Notes: generated by a model from the sequence alone, not told the origin. A stretch of DNA of 64,000 bases from Micromonospora chalcea (GCF_002926165.1 NZ_MAGP01000110.1:62001-126000), one strand, 5' to 3'; positions 25,401 through 33,346 are shown, counted from the first letter of the stretch. Program-made: numbers and translations.

Positions 25401-26041
25401 AACGGGAACTGGCCCTGCTGGGCAAGGTGAACCCGCTCGCGCTGGAGGAGTTCGCCGCGCTGGAGGAGCGCTTCAAGTTCCTCTCCGAGCAGCTGGAGGA
25501 CCTCAAGGCCACCCGGCGCGACCTGCTCACCGTGGTCAAGGACGTGGACGACCGGATCCTGGAGGTCTTCGCCAGCGCGTTCGAGGACACCGCGCGGGAG
25601 TTCGAGCAGGTCTTCACGGTGCTGTTCCCCGGCGGCGAGGGCCGGCTCGTACTCACCGACCCGGAGGACCTGCTCACCACAGGCGTCGAGGTCGAGGCCC
25701 GGCCGCCGGGCAAGAAGATCAAGCGGCTGTCGCTGCTCTCCGGCGGGGAGCGGTCGCTGACCGCCGTGGCAATGCTCGTGGCGATCTTCCGCGCCCGGCC
25801 CAGCCCGTTCTACATCATGGACGAGGTGGAGGCGGCGCTCGACGACGTGAACCTGGGCCGCCTGATCACGCTGCTGGCACAGTTGCGGGAGAAGAGCCAG
25901 CTGATCGTGATCACGCACCAGAAGCGGACCATGGAGATCGCCGACGCGCTGTACGGCGTGACCATGCGCGCCGGTGTGACCCAGGTGATCAGCCAGCGGC
26001 TCAACCGGGCCGACGACGAGGAACAGGTGACGAGCGAGTGA
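22442..26041 (+). CDS. smc: Chromosome segregation protein SMC
   Basis: A 1199-aa condensin ATPase that organises and segregates the chromosome. Walker A GPNGSGKSNVVDA is at about residues 32-44. Two long coiled-coil arms (about 170-500 and 680-1010) flank a hinge near residues 515-660. The ABC signature SLLSGGERSLTAVAM is near 1100, and Walker B FYIMDEVEAALDD near 1123. The GTG start gives the usual HLKSLTVKGFKSFA beginning. The stop overlaps the HAD gene start (GTGA). In most actinomycetes ftsY follows soon after; here it is 5.2 kb away. Confidence 0.97.
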   Translation: MHLKSLTVKGFKSFASATTLKLEPGITCVVGPNGSGKSNVVDAIAWVLGEQGAKALRGGKMEDVIFAGTAGRAPLGRAEVTLTIDNTDGALPIEYTEVSITRRMFRSGESEYEINGDSCRLLDIQELLSDSGIGREMHIIVGQGRLDGMLHAKPEDRRAFIEEAAGVLKHRKRKEKALRKLDAMQTNLNRLTDLTAELRRQLKPLGRQAEVARRAAAIQANLRDARLRLLADDLHTLRTTLDKEIADETALRERRELIEAEHGEVQGRLGELEAALAEDAPLLAAAQDTWYRLSALQERFRSIEQLARERLRHLSAAGDDERPGRDPEQLEAESRRVREQEEELRAALTEDQIRLAEAVEHRQELERQLAAAERELVAAAKAIADRREGLARLTGQVNSARARTTSAGEEIERLAAAHTDAMGRAEKAQADLDAVAEQSTEADRDNADLDARHDEAVAVHERAQAAVRSLTDGERAAEKDAATWKAREEALAMGLRRKDGAGELLARADQVPGLLGSLAGLLTVAPGDEAALAAALGGLADAVAVSGVDEAVEAMRLLKISDAGRAGLLVGSPAGPGMDGSADALRPKLPEGARWAPDLVECSAEIRPAVHRALRDVALVDDLAAASALVVANPELRAVTPDGDVVGAYAAAGGSAKAPSFIEVQAAVEEARANRATAERTAAELREQLAEARAEVAAAKEAVQHAAAAKREAESHRNAAARRLAELGAAARSAKAETDRLGESRARAEAARERDLAALAELEERLRLAEATPIDAEPSTEERDQLAAMVPQARQNEMEVRLAVRTAEERVATIAGRADSLARQATAERAARERAAARRAARARGAQIARAVVGGAREALTRLTVSIARAEEHRDAVARERAAREAELSEVRGAAKRLAAELERLTSQVHRDEVARAEQRMRIEQLEAKAAEDFGLDVATLVAEYGPDRLVPPTDADVALAEKDGRPVPEPVRYERPVQEKRAAKAERELALLGKVNPLALEEFAALEERFKFLSEQLEDLKATRRDLLTVVKDVDDRILEVFASAFEDTAREFEQVFTVLFPGGEGRLVLTDPEDLLTTGVEVEARPPGKKIKRLSLLSGGERSLTAVAMLVAIFRARPSPFYIMDEVEAALDDVNLGRLITLLAQLREKSQLIVITHQKRTMEIADALYGVTMRAGVTQVISQRLNRADDEEQVTSE

Positions 26042-26655
26042 GTCGGGAACGCGCTACGGCGCTCCTGGTGGACTTCGACGGCGTACTGCGCCGCTGGGAT
26101 CCGGCGGTGGCCGCCGGCGTCGAGCGGGAGTACGGGCTGACCGAGGGCGTCCTCGGTGAGATCGCGATGTCCTGGGGTCTACTCCAGCCGGTGCTGACCG
26201 GCCAGGTCAGCCACGCCCAGTGGATGGTGAGCGTGGCCGACGCGCTGACCCCCGCGGTCGGCGCGGACCGGGCCCGTGCGGCGGTCCAGGAGTGGCAGAG
26301 CTACCGCGGCGAGGTGGACCCGGAGGTGCTGGCGTTCGTCCGCGAGGTGCGGGCCGCGGGCATCCGGGTGGGTCTGGGCACGAACGCCACCGACCTGCTC
26401 GACGCCGACCTGGCCGCGCTTGACCTGACCGACGAGCTGGACGTGATCGTCAACTCCTCTGTCGTCGGCGTGCACAAGCCGGCGAAGGAGTACTTCCAGG
26501 CCGCCTGCGAGGCGCTGGAGACGCCACCGGGGCGGGTGCTGTTCGTCGACGACGAGGACCGTTCGGTGGCCGGTGCCCGGGTGGCCGGGCTGTCCGCCCA
26601 CCGCTGGAGCGGCCCGGCCGACCTGCGCTACCTGCGGGCGGCGCTGGCGTACTGA
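26038..26655 (+). CDS. HAD-superfamily hydrolase
   Basis: A 205-aa HAD-IA phosphatase-like protein. Motif I is DFDGVLRRWD with nucleophile D12 and acid/base D14, motif II LGTNAT near residue 115, motif III HKPAKEYF and motif IV FVDDEDRSVAGA. Likely a small-molecule phosphatase; substrate unknown. It starts inside the smc stop codon (GTGA), so it depends on smc translation and transcription. No terminator is visible before the convergent DinB gene, 6 bp beyond its stop. Confidence 0.9.
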   Translation: MSRERATALLVDFDGVLRRWDPAVAAGVEREYGLTEGVLGEIAMSWGLLQPVLTGQVSHAQWMVSVADALTPAVGADRARAAVQEWQSYRGEVDPEVLAFVREVRAAGIRVGLGTNATDLLDADLAALDLTDELDVIVNSSVVGVHKPAKEYFQAACEALETPPGRVLFVDDEDRSVAGARVAGLSAHRWSGPADLRYLRAALAY

Positions 26656-26661
26656 TCCGGC

Positions 26662-27189
26662 TCAGGCGCCGGTGACGCCGTCGATGCGTTCCCGGATCAG
26701 GTCGGCGTGGCCGTTGTGCCGGGCGTACTCCTCGATCATGTGGACGTAGACCCAGCGGAGGCTGACGTCGTTGACGGTGTCGCCCCGGCGATGGCGGAAG
26801 GTGTGTTCCAGCGGCAGGCCGGCGCCCGCCTCCCGGGCCGCCTCGATCTCCGCGCGCAGCGTGGCGAACGCCTCGGCCGGGTCGGCGTCGGCGACGTCGT
26901 TGTGGTCGGCGTCCGGGTCCACGCTGTAGTCGTAGAGCGTCGGCACGTCCTGGCCGGCGGCGCGGATGCGGAACCACCACCGCTCCACGTCGGCCATGTG
27001 CCGGACCAGGCCGAGCAGCGTCAGCCCGGAGGGCTCGACACTGCGGGTACGCAGTTGCTCGGCGGTGAGTCCGGCGCACTTGTGCACCAGCGTGTCGCGA
27101 TGGTGGTCGAGCCAGCCTTCGAGCATGGTGCGCTCGTCGGCGACGTAGGGCTCGTGGCGGCGGTCGATCTCAGGCACGGTCCAGGTCAT
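26662..27189 (-). CDS. DinB-family (DUF664-type) protein
   Basis: A 175-aa four-helix-bundle protein of the DinB/DUF664/mycothiol-transferase type. The metal-binding histidines lie in GLVRHMADVERWWF near residue 62 and in WVYVHMIEEYARHNGHAD near 155. Members bind a divalent metal and some transfer thiol cofactors; activity here is unproven. The ATG at 27189 is preceded by TAACAT only 8 nt upstream, and that box is part of the end of a GGGCCC/GTTAAC repeat. It is the last of three minus-strand genes after MarR and MFS. Confidence 0.85.
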   Translation of the reverse strand: MTWTVPEIDRRHEPYVADERTMLEGWLDHHRDTLVHKCAGLTAEQLRTRSVEPSGLTLLGLVRHMADVERWWFRIRAAGQDVPTLYDYSVDPDADHNDVADADPAEAFATLRAEIEAAREAGAGLPLEHTFRHRRGDTVNDVSLRWVYVHMIEEYARHNGHADLIRERIDGVTGA

Positions 27190-27196
27190 GGGCGCA

Positions 27197-27252
27197 GATG
27201 TTAAGAGGGGCCCCCTGCACAACGCGAGGCGTTAACAGGGGGCCCTTCCTTT
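27197..27252 (-). repeat. Double-unit GGGCCC/GTTAAC repeat, copy A
   Basis: Read on the minus strand: unit 1 is AGGAAGGGCCCCCTGTTAAC (27250-27231), then a 14-bp spacer, then unit 2 AGGGGGCCCCTCTTAAC (27216-27200). Unit 1 encodes the last residues and the TAA stop of the MFS transporter, and the end of unit 2 provides TTAACAT just before the DinB start. Same orientation as the gene it terminates. Copies B and C are at 37461 and 43064. Confidence 0.85.
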
Positions 27253-28830
27253 CAGGGCCGGGATCGCCTCGGCCTTCTCGGGCCCGGCGGGGACCGGCTC
27301 GGCGTTGGAGCGGCGCAGCGGGACCTCCCGGATGAGGACCACCGCGATCAGGGCGAGCAGCCCGAACGGGGCGGCGGCCAGGAAGATGTCACCGGCGGCG
27401 TGCCCGTACGCGGCCTCGACCACGTCCCGGATCGGCCCGGGCAGCGTGTGCACGTCGGGCAGGCCGCCGCCACCCGAGCCGGAGGCGGGGACGCCGAGGC
27501 GGCTTAGCCCGTCGGCCAGGTAGCCGGTGACCCGGTGCCCGAGGATCGCGCCGAGCGCGCTCACGCCGATCGCGCCGCCGAGGCTGCGGAAGAAGGACAC
27601 CACCGAGCTGGCCGCGCCGAGTTCGTCCGGGCGGACCGTGTTCTGCACGGCGAGCACCAGGTTCTGCATGCTCATGCCGACGCCGAGACCGATCAGCGCC
27701 ATGAACACGGCCAGGCGCCAGTACGGCGTGTCGGCCCGCATGGTGCCCATCAGCGCGAAGCCGGCGGTGAGCAGCACCGAGCCGATGACCAGCCAGCTCT
27801 TCCAGCGGCCGGTGCTGGTGATGATCCGGCCGACCACCGTCGAGGAGACCAGCAGGCCGCCGATCATGGGCAGCGTCATCAGGCCGGACATGGTGGGGCT
27901 GGCGCCGCGGCTGATCTGGAAGTACTGCCCGAGGAACACCGAGGCGCCGAACATGCCGACGCCGACGGCGATGCTGGCGATCACGGCGAGCGTGATGGTG
28001 CGGTTGCGGAACAGCCGCGGCGGGATCATCGGGTCTGCGGCGCGCTTCTCGACCCGGACGGCGAGCGCGCCGAGCAGCGCGGCGCCGGCCACCATGGCGC
28101 CGCTGGTCCAGGAGATCCAGTCGTACTTGTCGCCGGCCAGGGTGATCCAGACCAGCAGCAGCGAGACGGCGGCGGTGATGAGGGTGGCGCCCCACCAGTC
28201 GATTTTCACGTCGCGCTTGACCACCGGCAGGCGCAGTGTCCGCTGGAGCACGATCAGGGCGAGTACGGCGAACGGCACGCCGACGTAGAAGCACCAGCGC
28301 CAGCCGAGCCAGGAGGTGTCCACGATCACGCCGCCGATCAGCGGGCCGCCGATGGTGCCGACTGCCATCACTGCGCCGAGGTAACCGCTGTACCGGCCGC
28401 GCTCGCGCGGGGCGATCATCGTCGCCATGATCACCTGGGCGAGGGCGGTGAGGCCGCCCGCGCCGACGCCCTGCACCACCCGGCAGGCGATCAGCTCGCC
28501 GGTGGTCTGGGCCTGCCCGGCGAGCACCGAGCCCAGCACGAAGACCACCAGGGAGATCTGGACCAGCAGCTTCTTGCTGAACAGGTCGGACAGCTTGCCC
28601 CAGATGGGCGTGGTCGCGGTGGTCGCCAGCAGCGTCGAGGTGACCACCCAGGTGTACGCGGACTGGCCGCCGCGCAGGTCCGTGATGATCCGCGGCAGCG
28701 CGTTGGAGACGACCGTGGAGGAGAGGATCGCGACGAACATGCCCAGCAGCAGGCCGGAGAGCGCCTCCAGGATCTGGCGGTGGGACATGTCGACGGCGGT
28801 CGCCCGCGCGGGCGCAGTCGCCTGGGTCAT
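27232..28830 (-). CDS. MFS multidrug efflux transporter, DHA2 (EmrB/QacA) family
   Basis: A 532-aa, 14-TM proton-driven exporter of the cytoplasmic membrane. It has SGLLLGMFVAILSSTVVSNALPRI in TM1 and the motif A loop GKLSDLFSKK. Motif C-like glycines lie in VQGVGAGGLTALAQV and GAVMAVGTIGGPLIGG. I chose the ATG at 28830, which has GGAGG 10 nt upstream, over a longer start. The last residues KGRAPC and the TAA stop are supplied by repeat copy A, so the original end was probably different. Paired dyads upstream and the adjacent MarR gene suggest drug-inducible expression. Confidence 0.92.
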   Translation of the reverse strand: MTQATAPARATAVDMSHRQILEALSGLLLGMFVAILSSTVVSNALPRIITDLRGGQSAYTWVVTSTLLATTATTPIWGKLSDLFSKKLLVQISLVVFVLGSVLAGQAQTTGELIACRVVQGVGAGGLTALAQVIMATMIAPRERGRYSGYLGAVMAVGTIGGPLIGGVIVDTSWLGWRWCFYVGVPFAVLALIVLQRTLRLPVVKRDVKIDWWGATLITAAVSLLLVWITLAGDKYDWISWTSGAMVAGAALLGALAVRVEKRAADPMIPPRLFRNRTITLAVIASIAVGVGMFGASVFLGQYFQISRGASPTMSGLMTLPMIGGLLVSSTVVGRIITSTGRWKSWLVIGSVLLTAGFALMGTMRADTPYWRLAVFMALIGLGVGMSMQNLVLAVQNTVRPDELGAASSVVSFFRSLGGAIGVSALGAILGHRVTGYLADGLSRLGVPASGSGGGGLPDVHTLPGPIRDVVEAAYGHAAGDIFLAAAPFGLLALIAVVLIREVPLRRSNAEPVPAGPEKAEAIPALKGRAPC

Positions 28831-28860
28831 CGTGGATTGCCTCCGGAGCGGGGGAGAAAG

Positions 28861-28900
28861 GTTGCCTTGGGCAACCGTAGAAGCCGTTGCCTTGAGCAAC
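28861..28900. promoter_or_regulatory. Two tandem palindromic operators for the MarR regulator
   Basis: GTTGCCTTGGGCAAC (28861-28875) and GTTGCCTTGAGCAAC (28886-28900) are near-identical 15-bp dyads with centres 25 bp apart. On the minus strand TTGTTG and TACGGT, 17 bp apart, overlap these dyads and would drive the MFS gene, so a bound repressor would block the promoter. Confidence 0.8.
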
Positions 28901-28940
28901 AACTCTTGCCGGGTCGGGTTTGTTCCCCCTCGCCGGAAGA

Positions 28941-29366
28941 TCAGAACGACTCGTTGAAGCGGTGCATCAGCCGGGCGAGGTCCGCCACGTCCTCTTTCGG
29001 CCAGCTCTCCAGCGAACGCCTGATCTGTCCGAGTCGCGCCGCCCGGGCCGCGTCGAACCGCCGGGTGCCCTCCTCGGTCAGGCTCAGCTGGGCCGCCCGG
29101 CGGTCGGTGGGGTCCGGGTCGCGGCGTACCAGGCCCAGCGCCTCCAGCCCGCCGATCTGCCGGCTCAGCGTGCCCTTGCCGATGCCCAGCTTGACGGCCA
29201 GGTCGGTGAGCCGGATCGACCCCGACCGCCGCAGCCAGAGCAGCAGGCCGTACGCGTTGGGCTCCAGGTTCGGGTGGACCTCGCGGGCGATCTCCCAGGA
29301 CAGCGCCCGGCCGCGGCGCAGCAACGCGGTCAACTCGTGCTCCACGGCGCGCAGCGTCTCGTCCAC
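28941..29366 (-). CDS. MarR-family transcriptional regulator
   Basis: A 141-aa winged-helix regulator. It has helix 1 for dimerisation, a recognition-helix region IRLTDLAVKLGIGKGTLSRQIGGLE, and the wing DPTDRRAAQLSLTEEG, whose DxR signature is characteristic of MarR proteins. It is encoded 110 bp upstream of the MFS transporter on the same strand, and two matching dyads lie between them. A repressor of the efflux pump, relieved by a phenolic or drug-like ligand, is the natural inference; the ligand is unknown. Confidence 0.92.
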   Translation of the reverse strand: MDETLRAVEHELTALLRRGRALSWEIAREVHPNLEPNAYGLLLWLRRSGSIRLTDLAVKLGIGKGTLSRQIGGLEALGLVRRDPDPTDRRAAQLSLTEEGTRRFDAARAARLGQIRRSLESWPKEDVADLARLMHRFNESF

Positions 29367-29379
29367 GCTCAGAGGGTAC

Positions 29380-31110
29380 TCAGTCCCCGTCGCTGAGTTG
29401 CTGTTGCGCCACCGGGCGCAGCTCGCCCTCGCTGGTCGTGCCCTCGATCACCACGGCGGCCTCACGGCCCCGGTGGGTGAGAGTGGCCACGGCGTTGCCG
29501 AAATAGGGCCCGGCCAGCTTCCGCCAGCGCACCGGCGGGCGGCGTACCCCGGCCGCACGGGCCAGCGCCCGGGTCGCCCCGGCCGGGCCGGGATTCCAGC
29601 CCAGCGTCATCAGCGGGCGCATGCCGGCGGGCACCTGGTTGTGGATCGGTGAACAGGTGAGCTGGTGCACCGGCGTGCGGACGTCACGGTCGGCGAACCG
29701 GGCCCGCGCCACGTACGAGTGGTGCACGTCCCCGGAGAGCACGCTGATCGACGCCGGTCGGGCGTACGCCGGCCCGGCGCCCACCCGCGCACCGGTGCGC
29801 GGCGCGGTGCCGCTGCCCAGCCGCGCGAACAGCTCGCCCAGCGCCTCGAACGAGCGCCGGAACGCCGCCCAGTGCTCCAGGTCCAGGGCCCGGCGGATCT
29901 GCTCGGAGATCCGGGCCACCCAGGGCCGGCCGGAGTCGGCCAGGCGCTCGTTCCACGCCTCGACGTGGTGGATACCCGGTGGCAGCAGCCACGGCAGCGA
30001 GCTGCCCACCACCAGGTGGTCGTACTCGCCGTGCGCCTGGTCGAGGAACCACGACCACTCGCCCGGCGGCAGCATCGCCCGGCTGCCCGGCAGGAGCACC
30101 CGGCTGGACCGGTTGTCCAGCATCACCAGGCGGGTGCGGCCCAGGTCCAGCGCGTAGCTCCACTGGTACTGCACGGCCCGCCAGCGCTCGGTGTCGTGCG
30201 CCAGGTCGGCCTCCTTGTCGACCCGCTCGCCGAACTCGTGCAGCACGCCGGTGGCGTCCTCGGCGGCGATGACCTTCGCGTACACCGGGTCGGCGGCGAT
30301 CTCGTCCGGGCTCAGGTTGCCCAGGTGCTGGTAGACCCAGTAGGAGGCGAGGCCGCTGCGGATCCGCTCGGCCCACCACGGCTGCTCGCGCATGTCCGCG
30401 CGCCACGACTGCGAGGTGTTCCAGTCGTCGATCACCTCGTGGTCGTCGAAGATCATCACACTCGGCACGGTGGAGAGCAGCCAGCGGATCTCCGGGTCAC
30501 GCCACGACTCCAGGTAGAGCTTCGTGTACTCGTCGAAGCTCACCACCTGCGTCGCCGGGGCGTCCTTCGGCCGCTTGCGGCGGCGCTTGAGCAGCCGCCG
30601 CACGGTCGGCGAGGTCTCGTCCGCGTACACCTGGTCGCCGAGCAGCACCAGCAGGTCGGGCAGCACGGCCTGCTCGGGCGCGGCCATCACCCGCCGGGCG
30701 TACGCGTCGAGCGCGTCCGGCGGCAGCTTGCGCGCAGTGGAGTGCTGGGTGGTCTCCCGGCAGGAGCCGAACAGCAGCCGCACCGGCTGGTCGGCGTCGT
30801 CGAGCGCGCGGGTCCGGATCACGCTGGGCGGGAACGACGAGTCCGGCAGCGGCCACGCCACCTCGTCGTCGATCAGCACCTCGTAGGTGGTGGCGCTGTC
30901 CGGGGTGAGCCCGGTCACCACGACGATCGCGTAGTGGTGGTCGTACGCGGAGAAGGTGGGCGCGCTGCCGGTGGCGCCGTCGGCGGTGCGGACGGTGACC
31001 ACGGCGGGCGAGCTGGTCTCCACCCAGACGGTCGCCCGCGTGTCGACGACCCGGCGCAGCAACGGGCCGATGAGCAGGCGGGAACCGGGCACGACATCCA
31101 CCTCCGACAA
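29380..31110 (-). CDS. PhoD-like alkaline phosphatase family protein
   Basis: A 576-aa metallophosphatase of the PhoD type. An N-terminal Ig/fibronectin-like domain (about 1-105: RLLIGPLLRRVVDTRATVWVE) is followed by the catalytic domain. That domain has FGSCRETT, LVLLGDQVYADE, IFDDHEVIDDWN and SVLSGDVHHSY, the last containing metal-binding His residues. No signal peptide or Tat motif is seen, unlike secreted PhoD enzymes, so it may act inside the cell. A GTG six codons downstream (31092) also has a good ribosome site (GGAGG). The gene precedes marR on the same strand with only 13 bp between. Confidence 0.88.
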   Translation of the reverse strand: MSEVDVVPGSRLLIGPLLRRVVDTRATVWVETSSPAVVTVRTADGATGSAPTFSAYDHHYAIVVVTGLTPDSATTYEVLIDDEVAWPLPDSSFPPSVIRTRALDDADQPVRLLFGSCRETTQHSTARKLPPDALDAYARRVMAAPEQAVLPDLLVLLGDQVYADETSPTVRRLLKRRRKRPKDAPATQVVSFDEYTKLYLESWRDPEIRWLLSTVPSVMIFDDHEVIDDWNTSQSWRADMREQPWWAERIRSGLASYWVYQHLGNLSPDEIAADPVYAKVIAAEDATGVLHEFGERVDKEADLAHDTERWRAVQYQWSYALDLGRTRLVMLDNRSSRVLLPGSRAMLPPGEWSWFLDQAHGEYDHLVVGSSLPWLLPPGIHHVEAWNERLADSGRPWVARISEQIRRALDLEHWAAFRRSFEALGELFARLGSGTAPRTGARVGAGPAYARPASISVLSGDVHHSYVARARFADRDVRTPVHQLTCSPIHNQVPAGMRPLMTLGWNPGPAGATRALARAAGVRRPPVRWRKLAGPYFGNAVATLTHRGREAAVVIEGTTSEGELRPVAQQQLSDGD

Positions 31111-31240
31111 GATCGTTTCGGCTGTTCCCTACCCGGCCGGCGGTTGCGGTACGCCTTCCGGTGTGAGCGTACCCGCAGGTTGTTCGCGTGCCGAGGCGGT
31201 GAGTGGGACGCCGTCGCCGGCATCTGACAGGATTTCGGGC

Positions 31241-32422
31241 ATGACGGAATACCTCCTCGTCGCTCTCGCCCTGCTCGGCGTGCTGATCATCGGCGGCCTG
31301 AGCCTCGTGGTGCCCCGGCTGCGCCGGCGGCCGGAGCCTCCGCTGCCGCGCACGGAGGTCGACACCCGGGCCGAGGAGGACCTGGCCGGCCCGCCGGTCG
31401 AGGCCCCGGAGGCGGACCTCACCACCGGCGTGGTGGTCGAGGTGCCCCCGGTGGAGGCGCCCCCGGTCGAGGTGCCGGAGCCGACCGCCGGCCGGCTGGT
31501 CCGGCTGCGCTCGCGGCTGTCCCGCTCCCAGAACGCCTTCGGCAAGGGCCTGCTCGGCCTGCTCAGCCGCGACCGGCTGGACGAGGACACCTGGGAGGAG
31601 ATCGAGGACAGCCTGATCACCGCGGACGTCGGCATCGACTCCACCCGGGAGATCGTCGACCGGCTGCGCGAGCGGACCCGGGTGCTCGGCACCCGCACCG
31701 GGGAGGAGCTGCGCGCGCTGCTCGCCGCCGAGCTGGTGAACGCGCTCGACCCGAGCCTGGACCGCTCGCTGCGGACCGCCCCGAAGGAGGGCGTCCCCGC
31801 GGTCGTGCTGGTGGTCGGCGTGAACGGCGCCGGCAAGACCACCACCTGCGGCAAGATCGCCCGGGTGCTGGTCGCGGACGGCCGCAGCGTGCTGCTCGGC
31901 GCGGCCGACACGTTCCGGGCCGCCGCCGCCGACCAGCTGGAGACCTGGGGCAGCCGGGTGGGCGCGGAGACGGTCCGCGGGCCCGAGGCCGCCGACCCGG
32001 CCAGCGTCGCGTTCGACGCCGTCAAGCGCGGCATCGACACCGGCGTGGACACCGTGCTCATCGACACCGCCGGCCGGCTGCAGAACAAGATCGGCCTGAT
32101 GGACGAGCTGGGCAAGGTCAAGCGCGTCGTGGAGAAGCACGGCCCGATCGACGAGACGCTGCTGATCCTCGACGCCACCACCGGCCAGAACGGGCTGGAG
32201 CAGGCGCGGGTCTTCACCGAGGTGGTCAACGTGACGGGCGTGGTGCTGACCAAGCTCGACGGGACGGCCAAGGGGGGCATCGTGATCTCCGTGCAGCGCA
32301 AGCTCGGCATCCCGGTCAAGCTGGTCGGCCTCGGCGAGGGCAAGGACGACCTGGCCCCGTTCGACCCGGCGCAGTTCGTCGACGCGCTGCTCGGCACCGA
32401 GCCGCTCGCCCGGGACGCGTAA
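31241..32422 (+). CDS. ftsY: Signal recognition particle receptor FtsY
   Basis: A 393-aa SRP receptor GTPase that docks ribosome-SRP complexes at the membrane. It starts with a hydrophobic segment (YLLVALALLGVLIIGGLSLVV) and an acidic Pro/Glu/Val-rich linker to about residue 90. The N domain follows, then the G domain with GVNGAGKTTTCGK, ADTFRAAA, DTAGRLQNK and TKLDGTAKGG. CAGGAT (31228-31233) ends 7 nt before the ATG with no ribosome site, so a leaderless transcript is likely. FtsY here has its own membrane anchor, as in other actinobacteria. Confidence 0.96.
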   Translation: MTEYLLVALALLGVLIIGGLSLVVPRLRRRPEPPLPRTEVDTRAEEDLAGPPVEAPEADLTTGVVVEVPPVEAPPVEVPEPTAGRLVRLRSRLSRSQNAFGKGLLGLLSRDRLDEDTWEEIEDSLITADVGIDSTREIVDRLRERTRVLGTRTGEELRALLAAELVNALDPSLDRSLRTAPKEGVPAVVLVVGVNGAGKTTTCGKIARVLVADGRSVLLGAADTFRAAAADQLETWGSRVGAETVRGPEAADPASVAFDAVKRGIDTGVDTVLIDTAGRLQNKIGLMDELGKVKRVVEKHGPIDETLLILDATTGQNGLEQARVFTEVVNVTGVVLTKLDGTAKGGIVISVQRKLGIPVKLVGLGEGKDDLAPFDPAQFVDALLGTEPLARDA

Positions 32423-32430
32423 CCTCTCCC

Positions 32431-33294
32431 GTGACGACTGACGATCGCGCCTACGCGGGGTGGCGCGACCCCAGCCACCCGTCGCCACGCCTCGGGAGAC
32501 CGTACGTGACTTCGCAGGAGATCCCGCTGCACGGCGGGAACGTGAGCACAGTGGTCCGTGTCGGAGACACGGTCCGGCGCAACGCCGGCCCGTGGACGCC
32601 CTCCGTGCACGCGCTGTTGCGCCACCTGGAATACGTCGGCTTCACCGGCGCGCCCCGCGCGCTCGGCATGGACGAGCGCAACCGCGAGGTCCTGTCGTAC
32701 CTGGAGGGGGAGTGCGGGGAGTACCCGCTGGCCCCGCACTGGGTCACCGACGAGGCCCTGGTCACGGTGGCCACCATGCTGCGGATGTTCCACGACGCGC
32801 AGTACGGCTTCACCCCGCCGCCCGGCGCGGTCTGGCGCTCGTTCGGGCCGCCCCCGCCGGACACTGAGGTGATCTGTCACCACGACGCCGCGCCGCACAA
32901 CGTGATCTGGCGCCCGGACGGCACGCTCGGGCTGATCGACTTCGACCTCGCCTCGCCCGGCGCCCGCATCTACGACGTGGCGTACGCGGCCTGGACCTGG
33001 GTGCCGATCTTCTCCGACCGCGACTCGGTGACGCTGGGCTGGAAGCGCCCCGACCGGCCGCGCCGGCTGCGCCTGTTCGCTGACGCGTACGGGCTGATCC
33101 CGCGCGACCGGCACCGGCTCATCCGCACCATCCGCAAGCGCATCGTCGACCACGTCGAGGGCATCCGGCGGATGGCCGCCGCCGGTGAGCCGGCCTTCGT
33201 CCGGATCGTCCACAAGGGCCATTTGCGTCGCCCCATGCGCGACCTGCGGCTGCTCGACTACGAGCGGCACCAGTTGGAGTACGCGCTCCGCTGA
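32431..33294 (+). CDS. Aminoglycoside phosphotransferase-like (APH) kinase family protein
   Basis: A 287-aa protein kinase-like enzyme. The N-lobe beta strands include STVVRVGDTVRRNAG. The Brenner motif is CHHDAAPHNVIW near residue 148 with catalytic Asp, and the magnesium motif is GLIDFDLASPG near residue 170. Such proteins phosphorylate small molecules; few are true aminoglycoside resistance genes. The start GTG lies 8 bp after the ftsY stop, and the ftsY stop codon TAA forms part of a TAACCT -10-like box, so it may be expressed on its own as well as with ftsY. Confidence 0.85.
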   Translation: MTTDDRAYAGWRDPSHPSPRLGRPYVTSQEIPLHGGNVSTVVRVGDTVRRNAGPWTPSVHALLRHLEYVGFTGAPRALGMDERNREVLSYLEGECGEYPLAPHWVTDEALVTVATMLRMFHDAQYGFTPPPGAVWRSFGPPPPDTEVICHHDAAPHNVIWRPDGTLGLIDFDLASPGARIYDVAYAAWTWVPIFSDRDSVTLGWKRPDRPRRLRLFADAYGLIPRDRHRLIRTIRKRIVDHVEGIRRMAAAGEPAFVRIVHKGHLRRPMRDLRLLDYERHQLEYALR

Positions 33295-33309
33295 GCAAGA
33301 TCGGCGTTC

Positions 33310-33346
33310 TTCACACGCCGGAAACAACCCGTCACGTGTCGGAAAT
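33310..33346 (+). promoter_or_regulatory. GlnR-box-like double site upstream of amtB
   Basis: TTCAC-n6-GAAAC (33310-33325), n5, then GTCAC-n6-GAAAT (33331-33346) matches the actinobacterial GlnR pattern gTnAc-n6-GaAAc repeated twice. The linker is 5 where the consensus has 6. It lies about 115 bp upstream of amtB, in the correct position to activate the amtB-glnB-glnD operon under nitrogen limitation. Confidence 0.7.

Noticed and set aside
22385..25918. Minus-strand frame of 1177 codons over smc
   Set aside because: Antisense shadow of a strongly conserved gene with no recognisable domains.
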